Shown here in pieces: positions 37,762-47,158 of a stretch of 64,000 nt of DNA (position 1 is its first letter; each line of letters begins with the position of its first letter). Origin of the DNA: Debaryomyces hansenii CBS767 (taxonomy: Eukaryota > Ascomycota > Pichiomycetes > Serinales > Debaryomycetaceae); contig NC_006048.2 of NCBI RefSeq assembly GCF_000006445.2, positions 2,170,001 to 2,234,000 on the forward strand, written 5' to 3'. Made by a program: the position numbers and the translations under genes. Under the pieces are notes generated by a model, which worked only from the letters and a program-made list of their open reading frames with translations, was not told the DNA's origin and did not search any database.

Positions 37762-40743
37762 CTACATACTGATATTACTTAATAATTGGCGTGTTTCATC
37801 ATTCAATTGGTTTAACACACCTAAGTTGTTCAATTTTTCGATATTGGTCATGGCACCCATTTTTATTGAATTTTGATCGTTGTTCTTAACATTTGGTAGA
37901 GGGTCAAATGGCTTAACTTGAATAGATATAATCTTTGAGAATTGAGACCCAAAAGAGGATCCTTCTAAATCTAATTCGTTTATTGGAATGGATGTCGTAC
38001 CAATTTGTGCTGAGGTGGTGTTATTAACCGTACTACTGGACTTCAGTAACCCTCCAAGAGAAGTTAAATTTCTCACTAGTTGATCAACCGTCGGGATAAT
38101 TAGGTTTGAGTAGTTGCCTTTAACGAACTGTTCTGAATTCACCATTTCCAGTAATCCCAATGTTACTAATTTTTTATCTTGTAAGTTTGTTAAACCTGAC
38201 GATGCTGGTAACATAAAACTATTATAAATTTGAGGAAAGACACCAGGTTGTACCGAATCTATGAAACTAATAACAAAATCGGAATTAATTAACGAGTGGC
38301 ATTTAGAATTTAATTCTTCGTTCAATGGAATGCAACATAAGGAACAAATGAATACCACAAATTTTTTAATGAATTTTTCAGTCCTTGAATTTTTCAAACG
38401 AGTCAACAATAATAATGCTACTTGTTTTAAATAGTTTTCTAAAATATTCAATGGCATACTCAAGAAAATTGACTCCAACAAATCGAAACCGTATATATCA
38501 TTAACCTTTGAAGCAATAAGTTTTTGGAACACGCCTAATAAGGGAGTTAAGCTTTGATCGTTAGCAGTGAAAACTGATGGTTCTTGTTCTAATATAGCAA
38601 TTAACAACCTCGTTACACCAGGAATGTTACCACGATATTCCCAAACTGCTGGAGATAGTAAAGGCTTGATTAATTGTTTGTAGCTTTCTGGTAGTGGCTT
38701 CGAATTTGGATATAATTCTAATAAAAATGCTAAAATTTGGAATGTGTAAGGAACAAATTCTTGAACATCTTCGCTTAATATTTCTAATAACGAAGGTAAA
38801 ATCATTTCAATATATTGATTTACTCTATCATAATCATTGGTTCCAAATTTGATTAATAAACCTAAACTTTCAAATATATAGTGAGAAAACTTTGGATTCG
38901 ATGGATTTTTAGCAATGATTTTCAAGATTTTTAATAATTGGTCAATAATTGTTACTTTAAACGAGTCATCAATTAGGTTTTCAACGGTGTTTAACACTCT
39001 CATTATACATTTCATTAAGAATTCATTTTCAGCTAATTTCTCCGGGGATGTTTGATCATTGCTTAAAATCAATCTGAATAGATTGGTTAACAAATCATTA
39101 ACAAAGGGCTGAATGTCACTTTTATTGAATACCGGTGAATGATTAATATCTGTGAAACTATTCATGGATAGTAACTTTTCAATAGTGATAGATGAATAAG
39201 TATAAACAACAGTGTTAGAATCTTGTAAATGGTTAATCAATAATGGAAATGTAGTTAATAATTGGTCTTTAGTTAATTGATTCCTAAACGTGAAAATGTA
39301 CTTGATTGCATCAGTTTTCAAAATTGGATTAGTTGAATGATTAGTATTCATCAAGTCATTAGCAATATTATCACTGAAGAATTTTACAACGTCGACTAAA
39401 ACATTAGTGGATGTAACACCAACATTTGTAACACTCCCCTTAGCAGCCAAGGAACTAAATAAGTAAATTGCTATATCTTTGTTTTTCCAATCTGATTGTG
39501 ACGACAAAAATTGGTTTACATAAGTCATAACTGTGTTCGTTAATAATCCCGTATTAACTTCCTTTAACTCCCTCAAAAAGTCCGTAGCTGATTTACGTCT
39601 CGAGTCAAAGTCTGACCCCTCTAGGTCTGACCTAACGAAATTAATTGGCTCGTCCTCAAATAATTCTTCATCAATCTCTCTAAAGTAGATGTTAGGCAAG
39701 ATAATCTTTTCAATGATTTCCTTTAATGATGTTTCGTTATCGAAAAGTGGTTGGTATTTTGCCATTTTTGTTACGGATGTTAAAAATGACAAAGCTTTAA
39801 CAACCAATAAGTCAAACTTCTGTTGTTTCGTAACATAACTATTAATTAATTTCCAGATGGTAGTGATGAAATTTTCGATAAGAGGCTCGAAAACGTCCGC
39901 ATAACGGCTTACGTACAAAGAAACTAATTCGACAATTGATGTCTTTGTCTTAATTAGTACGTCGATTTCATCATCTGAGTCTTGATCGGTAAGTAGAGGG
40001 GTTTCCAATACTAAATACTTATGCATAATTTCCATTCCATTCATCATATGGTCTTCAAAGAATTCTGGAATATCCTGACTATTCAAATCGTAATAGATTT
40101 GGATTAGTAACAATAAGTTCTCGAAATAAATATTCAAGGAAGCTTTATCATGTTTACTTAAAGCTTCAGATATCAACTGATCTAACTTATTCAATAAAGT
40201 CAAAAAGGGTTCGGCAAATTTATCTAGCACTAATTTGATTTCCAAGAAGAGTTCGTCGGATCTGAAAAGTGGCCTCCATCGTTTGAAAATCGAATGAGCA
40301 ACCAAGAGAATACCTTTATTCAGAACAAAGTCTTCTAAAGACAATTTCAGAACTAGCTCGTCTATGAGATTATTCCAATTATGTGGAAAGTCTGATTCGG
40401 CAATAATTGATATGGTTTCTCCCACTTGGATTTGTAATTGATTTGGCAACTTAATCATAATATCCAAAATTTCAGATTTAACATGATTGATATCTGAGAT
40501 TGGCAACAAATATTCACCTTCTTCATTAACCCATTTTCTTTTAACGAGGTTCTTGAAAAATAACACCCCCGCCAATCTAATACTGGGAGCCAAATTAGTT
40601 GAAGCAATAATGTGTAGCAAATTCACCGAAAACCCTGGTTGATTTTCAATAGATTTCAATTGTGCTTCTGCTTCCTTTGCATGCTGTGGTAGAAGTGATT
40701 GATCTAAATATTTTGGAATTGACTCTAAACTATTTTCAGCCAT
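37762..40743 (-). CDS. CSE1: Exportin Cse1 (importin-alpha re-exporter)
   Basis: 993 residues, against 960 in S. cerevisiae. The N-terminal importin-beta-like domain is clear (AKEAEAQLKSIENQPGFSVN, IRLAGVLFFKNLVKRKW, FPHNWNNLIDELV), followed by HEAT repeats to the C-terminus. The middle has RSDLEGSDFDSRRKSATDFL, conserved in Cse1/CAS. It recycles importin-alpha from the nucleus with Ran-GTP. Its stop is 131 bases from that of HAP2. Confidence 0.96.
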   Translation of the reverse strand: MAENSLESIPKYLDQSLLPQHAKEAEAQLKSIENQPGFSVNLLHIIASTNLAPSIRLAGVLFFKNLVKRKWVNEEGEYLLPISDINHVKSEILDIMIKLPNQLQIQVGETISIIAESDFPHNWNNLIDELVLKLSLEDFVLNKGILLVAHSIFKRWRPLFRSDELFLEIKLVLDKFAEPFLTLLNKLDQLISEALSKHDKASLNIYFENLLLLIQIYYDLNSQDIPEFFEDHMMNGMEIMHKYLVLETPLLTDQDSDDEIDVLIKTKTSIVELVSLYVSRYADVFEPLIENFITTIWKLINSYVTKQQKFDLLVVKALSFLTSVTKMAKYQPLFDNETSLKEIIEKIILPNIYFREIDEELFEDEPINFVRSDLEGSDFDSRRKSATDFLRELKEVNTGLLTNTVMTYVNQFLSSQSDWKNKDIAIYLFSSLAAKGSVTNVGVTSTNVLVDVVKFFSDNIANDLMNTNHSTNPILKTDAIKYIFTFRNQLTKDQLLTTFPLLINHLQDSNTVVYTYSSITIEKLLSMNSFTDINHSPVFNKSDIQPFVNDLLTNLFRLILSNDQTSPEKLAENEFLMKCIMRVLNTVENLIDDSFKVTIIDQLLKILKIIAKNPSNPKFSHYIFESLGLLIKFGTNDYDRVNQYIEMILPSLLEILSEDVQEFVPYTFQILAFLLELYPNSKPLPESYKQLIKPLLSPAVWEYRGNIPGVTRLLIAILEQEPSVFTANDQSLTPLLGVFQKLIASKVNDIYGFDLLESIFLSMPLNILENYLKQVALLLLTRLKNSRTEKFIKKFVVFICSLCCIPLNEELNSKCHSLINSDFVISFIDSVQPGVFPQIYNSFMLPASSGLTNLQDKKLVTLGLLEMVNSEQFVKGNYSNLIIPTVDQLVRNLTSLGGLLKSSSTVNNTTSAQIGTTSIPINELDLEGSSFGSQFSKIISIQVKPFDPLPNVKNNDQNSIKMGAMTNIEKLNNLGVLNQLNDETRQLLSNISM

Positions 40744-41393
40744 TATACTCCGATCTATAGTTAAAGCTTATGTACTGAATAGTTTGATTCCTTGGTTGTT
40801 TAAAAATTTCGAGATGATTTTAGTTATAGAAAAACACGATTTTGTGTAATTTTTCATATTCTTAGAAGGTTCTGAAGATAACGTTTCAATTGTATGGAAA
40901 CGTACAATAAAGAAGGCTCATTTGAAGGAATTGTCATTATTATAGATGATTATAATAAGAGATATACTACAGTATATAACAATATGTTTAAGAGAGCCTG
41001 ACAGTTTTTTAAAAGAAATCTATCAAATCATATTTGCTCTAAGTTGCAAAATTGCATAAAACTATTTTCCTTTCTACAGGTCTTTTAATATGCTTGTGTA
41101 TATTTAGAGCCATGTAACCTTCTATTTATTATATAGAAGTTAAGGTGAGGTTAAAATCATCCGGGGGCCGGCAGTTCCCTACACTGAAATATATAAAACA
41201 TCTATTAATAATAATAAAATTGAAGCAAGAGAAAAAAAAACAGGATTAGTCCAATTGTACTGATGACATATAAAGGATATAAGAAAAGAATATTTGTATA
41301 GTTCTAAAGTGACTACGCATTGAAATCAATTTCAATGCGTTTAAGCCCTTCAACAGTTATTTTGCATGAATATTATCCTTCGTAATTCAGCGA
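40744..41393. other. CSE1 promoter and VRG4 3' flank
   Basis: 650 bases. It holds a GC-rich CCGGGGGCCGG at 41160-41170, about 420 bases upstream of CSE1, and a perfect hairpin at 41315-41340 in the VRG4 3' flank. No gene is supported. Confidence 0.5.
41315..41340. repeat. Perfect 12-bp inverted repeat in VRG4 3' flank
   Basis: ACGCATTGAAAT and ATTTCAATGCGT separated by CA. It lies 54-79 bases past the VRG4 stop and could form a strong RNA hairpin in the 3' untranslated region, or be a dimeric protein site. Confidence 0.75.
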
Positions 41394-42386
41394 TTATTTG
41401 GATGGTAACTGTTGAGCGTTATCTTTTTGTTGCTTTTGCTTGGCGACAGCGTAGACTAAACCAGCAACGAAACCAACAAAAATGGAGGAAACAGACCAGA
41501 AGTTAACGGCAGCATCGAAAAAGACTAAACCAGATAAGGCGATTGGCAACTTGTTCAAGGCACCAACCATGGAGTAAGTGGTGGAAGAGGTGACTCTAAC
41601 ACACCATGCGGAACAGTACGAAATACCAACAGAGGAGGCACCACTGAAAATGATCGCCATGATGGTTGGAGTTCTGTTATCGACAGGGAAGTTCAAGTTG
41701 ATGTTGGTAACAGACCAGTCTTCGAAGACAATAGACAATGTTAACAAGATTGGAATCGACAATAAGTTGTTGTAGTACATGGTGTCGAAATCCTTGAAGT
41801 TCGTTAACTTAATTCTCTTTCTCATGATCAAAACGAACGCGGCTGAAGCGAAACAGTTGGTGAACATCCAGAAGTAACCAGCGTACAAAGAAATGGTGTC
41901 ACTTGGGGACTTGGCGCCTGAGGAGTCCCCGTAACATGCAATAACACTCGACAAGACCATCAAAATGAACGAACCCAAGGCCATGGTGGTGACCTTACCA
42001 CCGAACCACAAAACTTCACCGTAAGCAATCAAAATAATTGTCAAGTTCTTGAAAATAGTGTAAACAGGAATACTCAAGAACTGTAACGCCTTGGACGAGG
42101 TATAAATCATAGCAACCAATAACACAGCAATAGGGGACCATTTCTTAGCTTCGTCCTTGTTGAACTGTCTGTATGTGATGACCCCTAATGCCTTCAACGT
42201 TCCGATAGTAGCAATACAGATGATCGACTGACATGCCAACATGAAAAAATTCAAGTTAAAATCGTACCCTGATAACACATATTTGTTGGTGACTGTCATC
42301 AAAATCGATGAAGCACAGTACGAGAAAATAGACACTGGCGCCGAGTTAGCAACCGAGCTTAGGCTTGAATATGACGATTTTTCCAT
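41394..42386 (-). CDS. VRG4: Golgi GDP-mannose transporter
   Basis: 330 residues from the ATG at 42386; S. cerevisiae Vrg4 has 337. The frame runs 37 codons further upstream to an ATG at 42497, but the family start is [12 protein letters not shown], so 42386 is preferred. About ten transmembrane helices are visible. Two nucleotide-sugar contact motifs known from the Vrg4 structure are present: YYNN near 200 and GALNKLP near 276. It imports GDP-mannose into the Golgi for mannan and sphingolipid mannosylation and is essential in yeasts. Confidence 0.96.
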   Translation of the reverse strand: MEKSSYSSLSSVANSAPVSIFSYCASSILMTVTNKYVLSGYDFNLNFFMLACQSIICIATIGTLKALGVITYRQFNKDEAKKWSPIAVLLVAMIYTSSKALQFLSIPVYTIFKNLTIILIAYGEVLWFGGKVTTMALGSFILMVLSSVIACYGDSSGAKSPSDTISLYAGYFWMFTNCFASAAFVLIMRKRIKLTNFKDFDTMYYNNLLSIPILLTLSIVFEDWSVTNINLNFPVDNRTPTIMAIIFSGASSVGISYCSAWCVRVTSSTTYSMVGALNKLPIALSGLVFFDAAVNFWSVSSIFVGFVAGLVYAVAKQKQQKDNAQQLPSK

Positions 42387-43043
42387 TATTCTTCTTGTTT
42401 GAAACCTGACTTTACCTTTAAACAAATATATAAGCTGTCCTAATAAATAAATCAGTATAATTCCCATAAAGCCAAAGGGTACCTGAGAACAACACACCGA
42501 AAAAAAAAATATACTCGTGTCTTTGTGTCACTTCTTTTGAGCAGGACTGCCCTTGGTTATATACAGAACATACAGCCACGCCGACTGCTGGCTTACCCGG
42601 CTGGTTTAGCTGCAAAACAATAGGAGAAGAAGTGGTAGGCCGACATACAATAGGTAGAGTGATGTACGATGCACTGGGAACAGAAGGCGAGAAGTAGGCG
42701 AGACCCAGAGAACGAGAATTATTTTGGTGTCAGGGGAGGGAAGATGCGCGAGGTTCGAGGCTGGCTTGGGGCCGGTGGATAGAATGTAGTGGAGAGACGG
42801 GAGGATAAGAGAGATGGTAGTGATAAGAGAGATTAGGTTATTGTACAACTAGAGAATCTAACTTCGCTTGTTCAGCATATATAGAGCTACAGCAATCGGA
42901 CAAGTCGCATGTAATTTTAATATATTATGATAGTACAAGAAGTATATATGATGCAGTATAGTACAGGTTCACAAATGATACTAGACTGGCAAGAATATAG
43001 CGGAAATCGGCCCCAGTAATAAAGCATCTATGTGGAGATGAGT
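42387..43043. other. VRG4 promoter and ADE4 3' flank
   Basis: 657 bases, GC-richer than most gaps. TTACCCGG lies at 42593-42600. The stretch 42640-42830 is purine-rich on the plus strand, so pyrimidine-rich on the VRG4 strand. An 80-codon frame at 42606-42848 comes from this compositional bias and is not called. Confidence 0.5.
42593..42600 (+). promoter_or_regulatory. Reb1-type site TTACCCGG upstream of VRG4
   Basis: Same 8-mer as at 10252 and 49745. It lies 207 bases upstream of the VRG4 ATG, a usual place for a nucleosome-clearing Reb1 site. Confidence 0.45.
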
Positions 43044-44630
43044 TCATTGGTAATCACCTCCGTTGTAGATACTGATGTCTACATCCGCCTTGACGTCGAC
43101 ATCGCACACTTCGACGTTGCCGTTGGCGTCGTGTTGTCTCAATCTCTGGTTTTGGGCTCTAATCTTTTCCAATTCCTGTAAGTAGTTGTCTTCGACCCCG
43201 GTGATATACGATCCGGTGAAAACACCAACTTCGAAATTATCGATGCCTTTTTGTTTACAACAGTCGATCAAGTCCTGCAAGTCCTGGTAGAATACCCTAT
43301 CGGCACCGATAGCCTCGGCAATCTCCTGCTCGTTTCTATTGAACCCAATCAACGCTTTGGTGTCCGCCAAATCGATCCCGTATATGTGGTTGAATCTGAT
43401 TGGTGGCGCACACGAAGCAAAGAACACTCTTTTAGCACCGGCCTCTCTGGCCATCGCTACGATTTCCTTCGAGGTGGTACCTCTGACGATCGAGTCGTCA
43501 ACAAGTAACACACTGCGTCCTTTAAACTCGGATTCCATCGCATTCAACTTTCTTCTCACCGACGATCTTCTTTCTTGTTGGTCTGGCATGATGAACGTAC
43601 GGCCAACGTATCTGTTCTTAACGAATCCTTCTCTGTAAGGAAGTTTCAACGACACGGCACATTGCAAGGCCGAAGTACGCGAAGTGTCTGGTACAGGAAT
43701 CACAACGTCGATTTCGTTAAGAATATCTTGGCCTGAGAATGATCTGGTGATATTTTCGGCCAACTTGTTACCCATGTCAATTCTCGTTCTATAAACAGAA
43801 ACACCATCCAAAACCGAGTCAGGTCTGGCAAAGTAAACATATTCAAAAATATCTGGTGCAAATTGTTTTGGCTCGACAACTTGACGGAACTCAGGCTTAT
43901 TACCACGGTTGTTACCTTTTGGGATAATAACAGCTTCACCGGGTTTAATATCTCTAAATTTATCGAAACCTTGTGCTTTTAACACAACCGATTCGGATGC
44001 TAACATGTAATCGATCGTGCCGTTCGAATTCAATCTTTCACCAAACAATAATGGTCTGATACCGTTGGGATCACGGAAACCAATAATACCATAACCTGCC
44101 AACATGGCTACACATGCATAGGCTCCTCTGATGAATTCCATTGTTCCCTTCAACGCCAAAAACAAATCCTGGTTGTTCACTCTCGACTTGTTAAATTTCT
44201 CTAATTCCGCTGCAAAGATATTGATAAGCAATTCGGAATCAGAATCAGTGTTTATATGACGGTGTACCTTTTCATCAAGGTAATTTCTCAATTCAATCGA
44301 GTTCACCAAATTACCATTATGACTAATACAGATACCATATGGCGAGTTCACATAGAATGGTTGGGCCTCGCTACCAGCACTAGAACCTGCAGTTGGATAA
44401 CGCAAATGCGTAATACCCATGTTACCAACCAAGTTATTCATTCTTTGTTGTGTGAAAACGTCTCTGGCCATCCCGTTTCCTTTACACTGATAGAATCTAC
44501 CTCTAGATCCGCATGTAACGATACCAGCTGCATCTTGTCCTCTATGCTGTAAAAACATAGCACCTTCAAATAACTCATTTGCAACGTTGGCTTGCTCATC
44601 GGCACGTACGATACCTAAAATACCACACAT
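43044..44630 (-). CDS. ADE4: Amidophosphoribosyltransferase (first step of purine synthesis)
   Basis: 528 residues, against 510 in S. cerevisiae. It begins MCGILGI, with Cys2 as the glutaminase nucleophile after Met removal and no propeptide. The glutaminase domain has LQHRGQDAAGI and LRYPTAGSSAGSEAQPF. The phosphoribosyltransferase domain has the PRPP loop VLLVDDSIVRGTTSKEIV. It converts PRPP and glutamine to phosphoribosylamine, the entry step of the pathway that ADE5,7 continues. TGACTC lies 80 bases upstream of the ATG. Confidence 0.98.
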   Translation of the reverse strand: MCGILGIVRADEQANVANELFEGAMFLQHRGQDAAGIVTCGSRGRFYQCKGNGMARDVFTQQRMNNLVGNMGITHLRYPTAGSSAGSEAQPFYVNSPYGICISHNGNLVNSIELRNYLDEKVHRHINTDSDSELLINIFAAELEKFNKSRVNNQDLFLALKGTMEFIRGAYACVAMLAGYGIIGFRDPNGIRPLLFGERLNSNGTIDYMLASESVVLKAQGFDKFRDIKPGEAVIIPKGNNRGNKPEFRQVVEPKQFAPDIFEYVYFARPDSVLDGVSVYRTRIDMGNKLAENITRSFSGQDILNEIDVVIPVPDTSRTSALQCAVSLKLPYREGFVKNRYVGRTFIMPDQQERRSSVRRKLNAMESEFKGRSVLLVDDSIVRGTTSKEIVAMAREAGAKRVFFASCAPPIRFNHIYGIDLADTKALIGFNRNEQEIAEAIGADRVFYQDLQDLIDCCKQKGIDNFEVGVFTGSYITGVEDNYLQELEKIRAQNQRLRQHDANGNVEVCDVDVKADVDISIYNGGDYQ

Positions 44631-44709
44631 GTTAACTTAATAATTAGACGTAGATTAAGCTCAATAAATCTTAACAATTTTTTTTTTTTTCTTATGCACT
44701 TAAATAATC

Positions 44710-44715
44710 TGACTC
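44710..44715 (+). promoter_or_regulatory. TGACTC element upstream of ADE4
   Basis: Bas1/Gcn4 core, 80 bases upstream of the ADE4 ATG, matching the one at ADE5,7. Confidence 0.5.
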
Positions 44716-44770
44716 GAGAAAAAATTAATCGATGGGTTGTGCGTACAAGTAATTAATTACGTCCTGTTCG

Positions 44771-44797
44771 GTACCAATTATGATTTTTATTAGCTAA
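44771..44797 (+). repeat. Direct repeat, left copy
   Basis: 27 bases, from GTACCAATTATGA to ATTAGCTAA. The right copy at 47211-47238 differs by one substitution (A/G at the third base) and one extra T in the T-run. The pair brackets the gene at 45239-47158. Confidence 0.85.
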
Positions 44798-45238
44798 CGA
44801 AACGTATAGAAAAGTGTAGCACTTGGGTGCATAAGTTAGAAACAAAACTATGAAGGTTCTATTAGCAGAATAAAAAAATGAAATTGATTCATTATACAGG
44901 TTATAATAGGCTTTAGAGTAAAACCGTTGATGATTTTTAATTCAATAAGGCTTCAAACCCAAAGAAGAAGGTAAATTGAACTCAGTAATTATGGGAACTC
45001 GTTGGCTACAAGAGCTGTTACACATTATCTCAAGTGATCTGATACACTTTATTAATCTAGTAACTGAAAAGCATTTAAATATAATCAAAGCATATGCAAG
45101 ATAATTCCTCTTGATGCATTAAATTATGCCATTTTACTAGTGATATGCTTGTGAACATTTATATAACATAATCGAATTTATGCCTATCAATACGTTTAAA
45201 GTTAAACACTATAAACACAGCTATCGGAACTAATTGCA

Positions 45239-47158
45239 ATGCCACGTATGTACTTCTCCGGTGAAGACAGCAATAATATCACCTTCGATGAACCAACCAG
45301 GAATTGTATTGAGGTGGACCCAATGTTATTTACTAGGGTCCAAAACGATGAAGAACAAAACGTAAGGGTCTTTTTGGATACTCATTTGTTAAAGATTCGA
45401 AGTAGAAGAGGTCTAGGAGAACGTGCTCCGGGGAAATTAGTTAGCAAGAGTCATGCATCCATAAACGTAGGCTTGGTACCTGATATATTGGCATTAGCCT
45501 ATATTACTGATGCAATGGTTAATGCTGAATTCAGAGAGATGAGTAGCGAGGAATTTAAGAGTAGCTATCTTGCTCCTCTTGAAACTACTATCAGAGAGCT
45601 GAAGTTTGCCATAAGACCCTTAGCGGTCCAATATACTTATCCATCGGGAAATTCTCGGAATGTGGGGCATCATATCCAAAAGTATTTTAATGAAATATGT
45701 CGGCCAATAGAGAACCTTTATCAAGATATTTGTTGTAGGTACCACTATTTTGAAAGTGCTTCATATTTAAGGCCTCCTTTGAATACAGATATTTTTATAG
45801 AGCCGGACATTATCCATTTCGCTGAATACAAATCAGAAGATGGGCGTTTTCCTGAAATCTGCTTTGGATTAGGTGATTACAAAACAGAAAATTACTATTT
45901 GGGTCAAGGATTTGAGGAATTTAAAGTAGTTTTAAAAGGGTTTAAACAAAAGGATCAACAGAAAAAATGCTTATTCCCAGATATACATTGGAATCCTAGT
46001 ATCTTATTTGCTTTAGTTCTAAGTAAATATTTTTACAATGCCTTCCTCTGTGGAACAAATAGAGTTTTTATCTCGAACCATCAATCATTTTCAGGGTTTT
46101 TTAGGTATGATATTGTTGAAGGCCAAATGTCCGTAGACTATTATATCATTAGTGACCCAGAAACTGTTGCAGATGGGATTACTTTGAGGTCCGCAATTGC
46201 AAGCTTTTTCTATCAAACAGAGGATGGCGCAATTGAAACTCGAAACAAGTTAAAAACATATCTTGGTATAGCCCACAATGCCAATAAGTTGGACCCATTA
46301 CGAAACGTGCGTCCTAAATCTCACAGGCAGACGCCGATGAGATCATCTGAAAGTAAGTATGTGCCACTATTGTATTCAATATATGAAGATGCTGATCATG
46401 AAAATATCCAAGTAATCCAGGACATAATTTATGGCAATACATATTGTCGAGTAATTTACAATTCTGCAAAATGTTATCCTAAATTGACAGTGAACATCCC
46501 ATCCACTGTGTTTGTCAAATTATACTACTTCTCTCGTCGGTTACAAAGAGAAAATGATTTGACATGTTTTGGTATTCCTGATAGAAAAGGTTACTATAGT
46601 ATGTTCTTCAATGAACTTGAAATTAATGAGGAAATTGCAAAATCACGGTTTGCTTCGAATTTTCCAAAGCTTTTTGTTTCAGGATATTGGAATGACTTTA
46701 CTAACCAACCAATACATATATTCGAATATTTAGGAAAAGAAATACCTAGGGAAAAATGGGACAAAAAAAGGGTTTATGAGGTTACTAGATTAAGGCTCAA
46801 GGAGCTCCATCTGTTGAGAATCTCGCATAACGACATTAGGAAGAGCAACATTCATGTTTCAGAGTCAGGTAAAATTACCTTGGTAGACTTTGGATTATCG
46901 GAATACCCATGCAGTGAAGCAGGGATACAGGATGACTTTGACTCTCTTGATAACATATTTGGGGTGAATAGTTCTGCTAATAAGAAACAGGATGTTGGCC
47001 AAACCAATACAGATAGACAGAAAAGCCAAGTTGTAGCCAATGACAAAGCTAAGACTAGTCATAGTGATGAAGGTGATGAAACCACCTCCTCCGATTTCGA
47101 GCTTGCTGAAATGAGTTTCGAGTTACACGATACGAAAACTACAACTACAACAAAGTAA
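45239..47158 (+). CDS. PD-(D/E)XK nuclease-like / protein kinase-like fusion, uncharacterised
   Basis: 639 residues; I know no named orthologue. The C-terminal part looks like an active kinase of the fungal FunK1 or Crinkler-kinase kind: VFVKLYYF (Lys427), HNDIRKSN (His530, Asp532, Asn537) and VDFG (Asp550), with HND in place of HRD. The N-terminal part has EPD at 188-190 and GDYK at 212-215, the spacing and shape of a PD-(D/E)XK restriction-nuclease core, then GTNRVFISNHQSFSGFFRY as in nuclease-like domains paired with such kinases. The tail after 565 is polar and Thr/Ser-rich. No signal peptide or membrane segment is seen. It lies between ADE4 and DHH1, bracketed by a direct repeat. Codon 525 is CTG; read as Ser it restores LHS before ISHND. 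Family comparison is from memory, so the nuclease part is tentative. Confidence 0.6.
   Translation: MPRMYFSGEDSNNITFDEPTRNCIEVDPMLFTRVQNDEEQNVRVFLDTHLLKIRSRRGLGERAPGKLVSKSHASINVGLVPDILALAYITDAMVNAEFREMSSEEFKSSYLAPLETTIRELKFAIRPLAVQYTYPSGNSRNVGHHIQKYFNEICRPIENLYQDICCRYHYFESASYLRPPLNTDIFIEPDIIHFAEYKSEDGRFPEICFGLGDYKTENYYLGQGFEEFKVVLKGFKQKDQQKKCLFPDIHWNPSILFALVLSKYFYNAFLCGTNRVFISNHQSFSGFFRYDIVEGQMSVDYYIISDPETVADGITLRSAIASFFYQTEDGAIETRNKLKTYLGIAHNANKLDPLRNVRPKSHRQTPMRSSESKYVPLLYSIYEDADHENIQVIQDIIYGNTYCRVIYNSAKCYPKLTVNIPSTVFVKLYYFSRRLQRENDLTCFGIPDRKGYYSMFFNELEINEEIAKSRFASNFPKLFVSGYWNDFTNQPIHIFEYLGKEIPREKWDKKRVYEVTRLRLKELHLLRISHNDIRKSNIHVSESGKITLVDFGLSEYPCSEAGIQDDFDSLDNIFGVNSSANKKQDVGQTNTDRQKSQVVANDKAKTSHSDEGDETTSSDFELAEMSFELHDTKTTTTTK

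Larger units (their letters stand above)
44631..45238. other. ADE4 promoter and upstream region of the nuclease/kinase gene
   Basis: 608 bases between divergent genes. It holds a T-run near 44681, TGACTC at 44710-44715 and the first copy of a flanking direct repeat at 44771-44797. The remaining 440 bases before 45239 are AT-rich without a recognisable site. Confidence 0.6.

Noticed and set aside
41160..41170. CCGGGGGCCGG as part of an RNA gene
   Set aside because: Short GC-rich patch with no stem extending beyond the palindrome. More likely a promoter element of CSE1, but with no defined factor I did not list it as one.
42606..42848. 80-codon hydrophobic frame upstream of VRG4
   Set aside because: Explained by the pyrimidine-rich strand bias of this promoter.
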